Part shown: in pieces, positions 57,735 through 64,000 of the stretch
How the letters are laid out: the number at the start of each line of letters is the position of its first letter
Numbering within the stretch: the stretch's first letter is position 1
Source: Cocos nucifera
Lineage: Eukaryota; Streptophyta; Magnoliopsida; Arecales; Arecaceae
Assembly: GCA_006176705.1 (NCBI GenBank)
Contig: QRFJ01002105.1
Span: 361,597 to 425,596 of the forward strand
Direction: 5' to 3'
DNA: 64,000 bases
The notes under the pieces: generated by a model
The model's input: the letters and a program-made list of their open reading frames with translations, nothing else
Told to the model about the DNA's origin: nothing
The model's database searches: none
Made by a program: the position numbers and the translations under genes

Positions 57735-60015
57735 TGTTAGATATGTGTGCCCTAGAAGCCAGATTGGCTGACACTTGTAATGCACTTCTAAGGATAAAAT
57801 TATAATTTTGACTATAAATAATAAAATAATTTTTTTTTCTATCATAGTGTGTATTTGAAAGTGTCTGTGATACATCCCTCGAGTTAATGGTAATGATAGT
57901 TCATATTTTCAAGAGTTAAAAATTTTAGACATGAATTTTCATTATTAACTCATAAAATGCTCCCGACCGTAGGATCATCATGAGGATTGATCTGAAAGGT
58001 TGGTGTATGATTGCTTCTTTAGGATAGATGAGTCTTGAGTCTATGGTGTAGAGACACAGAAATAAGAGTACAGGTACTCGTTAGAGAATGAGGGTACTGA
58101 GCATGACCACCTCGAGTAGTCATGAGAAAGTCTACCTTTTCATCGATGATTAGCTCGAAGCTGTAGTGGTGTGTCTGGTTCTTTGATCTGAGGTACATCG
58201 GTAGTACATCTTGAGGATGTTATAGTTTGACTACACCATAACTAGATCTCCTAGCCATTTAGAATCCTGAGGTGTATGTTGGCTATAGCATGTTCATTGT
58301 AGGAATTGGATTGCACAAATAGGGGATCTATCTACGTCGGTAGATGAGGAGCAGCCCTATGATGATTATAAGAATCAAGTCCATAAGTCTATGGCCATGG
58401 TAGAGTAAAATAATAGAAAGAGTTTCTATTAGGATTTTCACATTGGACTGAATCAAATGATTAATTCATATGATGGATATTAGGGTTTGACGAGATCACC
58501 TTAACCCTAATCTGGTCGGGGCTCAAGATAGAGGAACCTAATCACACAGGTAACTGCACCGAGAGGTTCACTTTCAGTTCTGATGGGTTGCCACCATATG
58601 CTGCTAAGAATCATTGGAGGATTTTGAGAGCAATTAGAATGATTTGGATGATCGATCATACTAGTTGTCTAAATCAGAAAAGTTCTAATCCATCGAAAGG
58701 TATTTCGATGATGTCGATGATAGAGATCGTGATATATCCCATTACCATATGAAACTGAACCTAACTGGATAATACAAACAAGGATTTGGATCTGGATGTC
58801 ATCATTAGACTAACCTGGTTCAACTGATTTGAATAAGATTCAATTAGGTTCAAGGAAATCATGCTAACACACGATTGAGCCTAATGTTCTTTTTAATAAT
58901 CATTAAAGCTTGTCTCAATTGACCCAAATGTGTTTGAACTCACTCAAGAATCTTTACTTGATCTAACTGGGTCTTGTCTAGATCAGAAAAGGGTTGTCTT
59001 AATTTATAAAATAAATTTAAGATAATATCTGCCATTTTCGATCATCTGCTAATTCTTGTTGTCGGATATTGGTCAAATATTGACCCTGGACATTTGGACA
59101 TCTGCCCATGTGTCATGTGCCTATAGGAGAGTACCTGGAGCCTTGTCCCCCTTCTAAATATAGATAGGAAGAGGGTGCATTCCTAGGGAGGCGTGCACCC
59201 CATGAGGATAAAGGAGTCCCATACAAATGGACTCCATGGTTGCTTCAGGGGATTAAACTCTATGGCGCCAAGAACTCTTGTTTGACCCGATCTTGATGCC
59301 ACCTTAGGAGGGTTTTGAGGGTCTCTCATCTGATTGGATCAGATGATGTCATCCCATCAATCAATTTTAGATCTGATTGCTCAAAGGATCGTGATTGGTC
59401 GGAATGATGTGGCACTGCGTGGCGCAGCAGGGTTTATATAAATCCTATCTGCGCCTAGATTTTTAAATGCTTTTGCCTTTACCCCACACCACAATGCCTC
59501 TCTCCCTCCTTCTCCATGCCACCCTCTGGTCCTCTCTCTCCTCTCCATGCCTAAGGGGTTTTGGGCATGAATAAGGTGCAATCCAAGCAAGTGAAAGGTG
59601 TCAGAAAAGAAAGAAGGTAGCACTGCTGTAAGAGACAATGGTAGTTCTTTAAAAGGAGTTTTGAAGATCTTCAAGATCATATCTATATCTGATTTTTGAA
59701 GAATTGATTGAGAAGAAGAAGATCTCTAGATCCTATCCGAGTGGATATCGGTAGAGGCCAGACGCTTGCGTGGCTACATCTAGAACCTCAGACAAACTTT
59801 GGGATCATCACAGGATAATTGGATTATCCAAAATAAAGATATAATTAAATTAGATTTAATTTTTATTTTTATTTTATTTTTATTATCAGATCAATAAGAT
59901 CAGATCTGAGGAGTCTCAGATCTGATTTGGATCTCAGAAGAAAATTTTTGAAATATCCCTCCTGATCCAATCAGATCTGAATGAACCAGACCCAGAAAAT
60001 AGGTTTTTTCCTTCT
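57735..60015 (+). repeat. Copia-A 3' LTR
   Basis: 2,281 bp, starting TGTTAGATATGTG and ending TTTTTTCCTTCT (final CA decayed to CT). TATA-like TTTATATAAATCC at 59433-59443. It supplies the uninterrupted template that proves the copia-N insertion point. Confidence 0.95.
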
Positions 60016-60347
60016 TCTATTTGATCTATATGCTTTTGATTTTATTGTCAAACTATTTTTGAAAACTATTTAGAGTGAAAAGAAGTTTGAGACATATTCT
60101 AACTCTAAATAAATTGATTTTGATACATTCTTATAATTTTGAAGCTTATTGATAAATATAATATTAAACTTTTCATGTGCTAAACTTTAAACTTGATTTG
60201 CATGATCATTTTTGGCAAATGAATAAAGTTAAATTGAATTTAAAAATATATTCTTACTCCAAGAAATAAATTTTTAAACTAAATTTTGAAACTCATTTTA
60301 AAATTTAAATTTGATCCTAAATTTTTGATGTGCATTGCAAAATTTTT

Positions 60348-60472
60348 ATGAATTATTTATTTTAAAATAATTTTTACTCAAAGCAATGAATTTGAAAATA
60401 TGAATATCAAAATTTTATGAATTATTTATTTTAAAATAATTTTTACTCAAAGCAATGAATTTGAAAATATGA
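60348..60472 (+). repeat. Perfect 69-bp tandem duplication
   Basis: 60348-60416 is repeated from 60417, with identity over the 56 bp that are duplicated (to 60472). The absence of differences indicates a recent event within an old element. Confidence 0.9.
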
Positions 60473-60880
60473 CTATCTATTTTTTTGATACTGCTTATTT
60501 TACTTTGCTTGATATATTCTAGATACATACCTTTCTCGAACTCAATTGACTAAAATTTCTTAAGAAAAAAAAAGATTGAATATTGAATTAAATGCTATGC
60601 TTGATTTCATGTTCAAATCTTTTGAAAAGCTCTATTCTTCTTAAAGTTTAAAAGTACATATCTAAAAATCTGATTAAAGATCATATTAATTCAAAATGAG
60701 GAAGAGCATTCTAAAATTAAAATGAATATTTGAAACTTAGTTTGAGCTAAAGGACAAATTTTTGAAAGGAAGATGATTCATTTAAATTGATTTTATGAAC
60801 TTAATACATCTCTTAATTTAATTCTTTGATGTTGATTTTGATGGTTTTTTATTTCTTTCCATGAGCTTTTTGATGTTGCC

Positions 60881-60895
60881 AAAAAAGGGGAGAAG
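60881..60895 (+). promoter_or_regulatory. Polypurine tract of the Sirevirus-like element
   Basis: AAAAAAGGGGAGAAG followed by TATGTTGAG; the sequence after it does not match the 5' LTR start well, so the exact LTR junction is not clear. Confidence 0.55.
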
Positions 60896-61089
60896 TATGT
60901 TGAGTATATGCTTGATGGATTGATGCTTAAGAAACTTAAAGTTTTGATATTTTAAAGATTAATTGAGAATATTCATGAATTGTGTATTCTTGTATTTGAT
61001 CTAGTACTTCATGTCTTCATGATAAATATTAGCAAAATGCATTGAAATATATTATTTATTTTTATTATGTATATACTCAAAGTTTTGCC

Positions 61090-63338
61090 TGTTAGATGTG
61101 TGCCCTAAAAGCCAGATTGGTTGTCACTTGTAATACACTTCTAAGGATAATTTTATAATTTTAACTATAAATTAATAAATAAATTATTTTTCTATCATAG
61201 TGTGTATTTAAAAGTATTTGTGATACATCCTTTAAGTTCATGTTAATGATAATTCATATTTTCAAGAGTTGAAAATTTAAGACATGAATTTTCATAACTC
61301 ATGAAATGCTCCCGACTGTAGGATCATCATGAAGATGATGATCGATCTGAAAGGTTAGTGTACGATGGCTTTTTTGGGATAGACGTATCTTGAGTCTACA
61401 GTGTGGTGATACTGGAGCAAGAGTATAGATACTTGTTAGAGAATGAGGGCACTGAGCGTGACCACCTCGAGTAGTCATAAGAAAGTCTACCTTTCATCGA
61501 TGACTGACTCGATGCTGCAATGGTGTGTATGGTTCTTTGATTTGAGGTGCATTAGTAGTTCACCTTGAGGGTATTATAGTTTGACTATATCATAACTTAG
61601 TCTCCTAGCCATTCAGAATCCTGAGGTGTATGTTAGCTATAGCATGTTTATTGTAGGAATTGGATTGCACCAATAAGAGAATTTATCTACCTCGGTAGAT
61701 GAGGAGTAGCCCTATGATAATCATGAGATTGAGTCCTTAAGCTCATGGCCATGGTAGAATAAAGATGATAGAAAGAGTTTCTATTAGGGTTTCACATTGG
61801 ACTCAAATCGAATGATTAATTCATGTGATGGATATTGGGTTTGACGAGTTCACCTTAATCCCAATCCTATCGGAGCTCAAGATAGAAGAACCCAATCACA
61901 TAGGTAACTACACTGAGAGGTTTACTTTCAGTTTTGATAGATTGCCACCATATACTACTTGATTCCATTGGTGGATTTTGGGAGCAATTAGAATGATTTT
62001 GATGATCAATCATTCTAATTGTATGAATCAAAAAAGTTCTGATCCATCGAAAGATGTTTTGATGATATCGATGATGGAGATCGTGATATATCTCATTACC
62101 ATACAGAATTGAACCTAACTGGATCATACAAATAAGGGTTTGGATCTGCATGTCATCAATTGAGCTATCCCAGTTCGTTTGATTTGGATTAGATCCAATC
62201 AAGTTCAAGGTAATCATGCTAGCATACAATTTAGCCTGACTTTCTTCTTCTGAAATCTTTCTGATTTATCGCAACTAAGTCAAATTTAATTTGACTCATT
62301 CTTGTATTCTGAATAAATTTATTTTCATCTGATTGAAATAAGTTCAGATTAGATTAATTGTAGAAATTAAATCCATTCATAGTCAAATTGGACTAGGGTC
62401 AAAAGTTGACCTATTTGAGAGAATTGACGGTCACCTGATCAGATGCTTCTAAAAATTTTATAGAAACCATTTTAATCTAATTTTTGGATATGTGATAGAG
62501 CATGAATTATACATTGGGTGTACCAAATTTCATGATTTTTGAAGGTGTCTAGACTAAGTTATGATGGAGTTTGATTCAAATCAAACTCTTGAGGAAAGAG
62601 TCCTAGGCACAATGGACTCTTCCTTATCTACTCTTTCCGCCACCTTCCAAATTGATTTTTGATGTCAAAATCAAATGGGATCTAGGAATTTTCATGGAGA
62701 TCATGTCTACAAGTCCCAATGGTCAAAAAAATTAGGATTTTGATCAAAGAGAGACTCTAACTTGGCGCTATGCTTTTGTATAAGAACCCTTGCACCAAGG
62801 CTCTTCATGAAGAAATACTTTTCATACCCAAAGATTGCCATTCCAGATATCCCACACCCCCTCTATCCTCTCTCTCCCTCTTTTTTATATGTCTAAAAAG
62901 TTAGGCATAAATCTGAGAAGAAGATTCAATCAAATTTGTGAAGAGTTCAGCATCTACGCGACGGTGTTCGTGAGATGGACACGTTGCCTTCAGAAATTTT
63001 TTGAAGGACTTCCAAATCAGATTCAGATCTGATCTTTGGAAAAAAAATTTATGAGTAGAAGACATCTAGATCCTTCCCAAGTGGATACCGGTAGAGGCTA
63101 GGTGCGTGCGTGGCTCTTTCTAGAATCTTAGAAAATATCAGGATCATCATAGGATAATCAGATTACCCAAATAAGGTATGAAATTAAATCTAATTTAATT
63201 TTTATTTTAACTTTTAATATTATACTACCATGATCAAATTTGAGAATTCTTATATTTGATTATATCATTTAAAAATTTTTAGAAAAATTAATCTCAGATC
63301 TGCACGATCCTACGGCGGAAAATAGGATTTTTTCTTCA
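61090..63338 (+). repeat. Copia-A 5' LTR of a further element
   Basis: 2,249 bp, starting TGTTAGATGTGTGCCC and ending TTTTTTCTTCA, with a primer site two bases on, so this is a 5' LTR. It interrupts the Sirevirus-like element (left flank TTGCC). A frame antisense to it (61867-62229) matches those in two other copies. Confidence 0.95.
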
Positions 63339-63340
63339 AC

Positions 63341-63360
63341 TGGTATCAGAGCTAGGTTGG
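63341..63360 (+). promoter_or_regulatory. Primer binding site of the right-hand copia-A element
   Basis: TGGTATCAGAGCTAGGTTGG, two bases after the LTR end; the canonical initiator-Met core is undamaged here. Confidence 0.9.
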
Positions 63361-64000
63361 TAATTTGTTAGATATATCTTAGATCTAATTTTATTTTTAT
63401 TTATTATTTGATATTAAAAGATTTTAGATATCACATTAGATATGATTAGATCTAAAATTAAAAAATTTAAAAATTAAATATTTTAGATCTAATATGTATA
63501 AGATGACTAAACTAGGTATAGAATAGTTCTATGTAGTCTACTATGATCATGTATTTATTTTGATTAAATATAATTTTATATTTATTTAATTTTTATTTTT
63601 TAAATATTATAATTATTGTAATCAAATCTAAAAATAAAAAATATTTTTTTTAATTTTTGATTTATTCATATGAGATATGAAAGATGCATACTTAGACTAG
63701 TTATAGAATATTTCTATAAGATGTCTAGAATAGTTTTATTTTTGATATGATTAAATTTTTTTTAAAATTTAATATGTAATATTTCAGATCTGAAAGTATG
63801 TATATTGATGATACATGAGATGTATGTAAGACATATATTAGTTAGATCTTTTTATATGTGATATATGATCTAACTAGTTTTATAGTAAAAAAAAATATAT
63901 TTTTGATTAAGGAGTTCTCTATGGCCATCCAATCATTAGAAAAAAATAGGATTTAAAGATCCTCTCCTTCCATTCGGTGGGGTATTCTTATGGCGTGTAG
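63361..64000 (+). other. Leader of the right-hand copia-A element
   Basis: Matches 51854-52500 up to the window end, including the block with GGATTTAAAGRYCCTCTCC. No frame. Its gag should start about 1.2 kb beyond the window. Confidence 0.85.

Larger units (their letters stand above)
39563..60015 (+). mobile_element. Copia-A element, complete structure, itself split by copia-N
   Basis: A full Ty1/copia structure in plus orientation: 5' LTR (39563-41518 plus 51503-51833), primer site, leader, gag-pol, polypurine tract and 3' LTR (57735-60015). Without the copia-N insertion it would be about 10.5 kb. TCCAT before and TCTAT after form a 4-of-5 target duplication. The LTRs differ at about 10% over the first 245 bp, so it is clearly older than the copia-N within it. 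It is inserted in the Sirevirus-like element, whose sequence resumes at 60016-60021. Confidence 0.9.
60016..61089 (+). other. 3' internal region of the Sirevirus-like element
   Basis: AT-rich continuation of 37725-39562, without long frames. It contains the polypurine tract AAAAAAGGGGAGAAG at 60881-60895, preceded by GATGTTGCC, as in Sireviruses, and a perfect tandem duplication at 60348-60472. It is cut at 61090 by the next copia-A, so the 3' LTR is outside the window or lost. Confidence 0.65.

Noticed and set aside
56519..57774. Minus-strand frames of 60-112 codons opposite copia-A reverse transcriptase and RNase H
   Set aside because: Shadows of the plus-strand polymerase frames.
1..64000. 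Host genes, tRNA, rRNA, CRISPR arrays or bacterial operons
   Set aside because: All long frames with recognisable motifs belong to retroelements. No cloverleaf, rRNA signature or spaced direct-repeat array was seen; the TGGTATCAGAGC sequences are primer sites, not tRNA genes.

Overview
This window looks like repeat-rich nuclear DNA of a flowering plant. It consists almost entirely of LTR retrotransposons inserted into one another, and I find no intact host gene, tRNA, rRNA or CRISPR array. The elements use the initiator-Met tRNA primer site seen in plant copia elements, and Tat-type gypsy polymerase genes are present. Very long copia LTRs (2.2-3.1 kb) and AT-rich spacers would suit a large monocot genome such as a palm, but the species is a guess. 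I use working names. Copia-A has LTRs starting TGTTAGATATGTG, about 2.28 kb. Copia-B has LTRs starting TGGAAAATGT and ending TTTTCCA, about 2.9-3.1 kb. Copia-N has 2.5 kb LTRs on the minus strand. Sire is a Sirevirus-like copia. Tat1 and Tat2 are Ty3/gypsy Tat-type elements. Family C is a small LTR element without polymerase genes. LTR-G is a solo gypsy-type LTR.

Layout. 1-1627: minus-strand copia-A LTR cut by the window edge. 1628-2861: leader of a minus-strand copia-B element. 2862-8865: its LTR, interrupted at 4434-7312 by a second copia-B LTR in the opposite orientation. 8866-9420: decayed copia gag remnant. 9750-16814: Tat1 pol on the minus strand, interrupted at 11635-14659 by a family C element. 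About 16775-17788: a Tat LTR. 18098-22900: an antisense, intron-bearing gene of the plant 'putative gypsy-type transposon' family belonging to Tat2, interrupted by LTR-G (19100-20975). 22963-24730: a deleted copia-B pol fragment. 24888-32636: Tat2 pol, interrupted by a second family C element (26060-29282, target duplication GGAGA) and a solo copia-A LTR (29747-32030, target duplication GTATT). 32637-34454: another copia-B-like LTR.

The right half is a deep nest. A Sirevirus-like element begins at 34455 and reaches beyond its polypurine tract near 60890. Into it went a complete copia-A (39563-60015). Into the 5' LTR of that copia-A went a complete copia-N (41519-51497, perfect target duplication AGATC). 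A further copia-A begins at 61090 and runs off the window.

None of the coding regions is intact. Stops, frameshifts and Cys-to-Tyr changes in zinc knuckles are frequent, and many look like C-to-T decay of methylated DNA. The points most worth following up are the antisense spliced gene in Tat2, the layered and datable nest, the family C elements, the inverted copia-B LTR pair that could make double-stranded RNA, an in-frame duplication in the copia-A polymerase, and reading frames that stay open antisense to several copia-A LTRs. All similarity statements are by-eye comparisons within the window; no database was searched.
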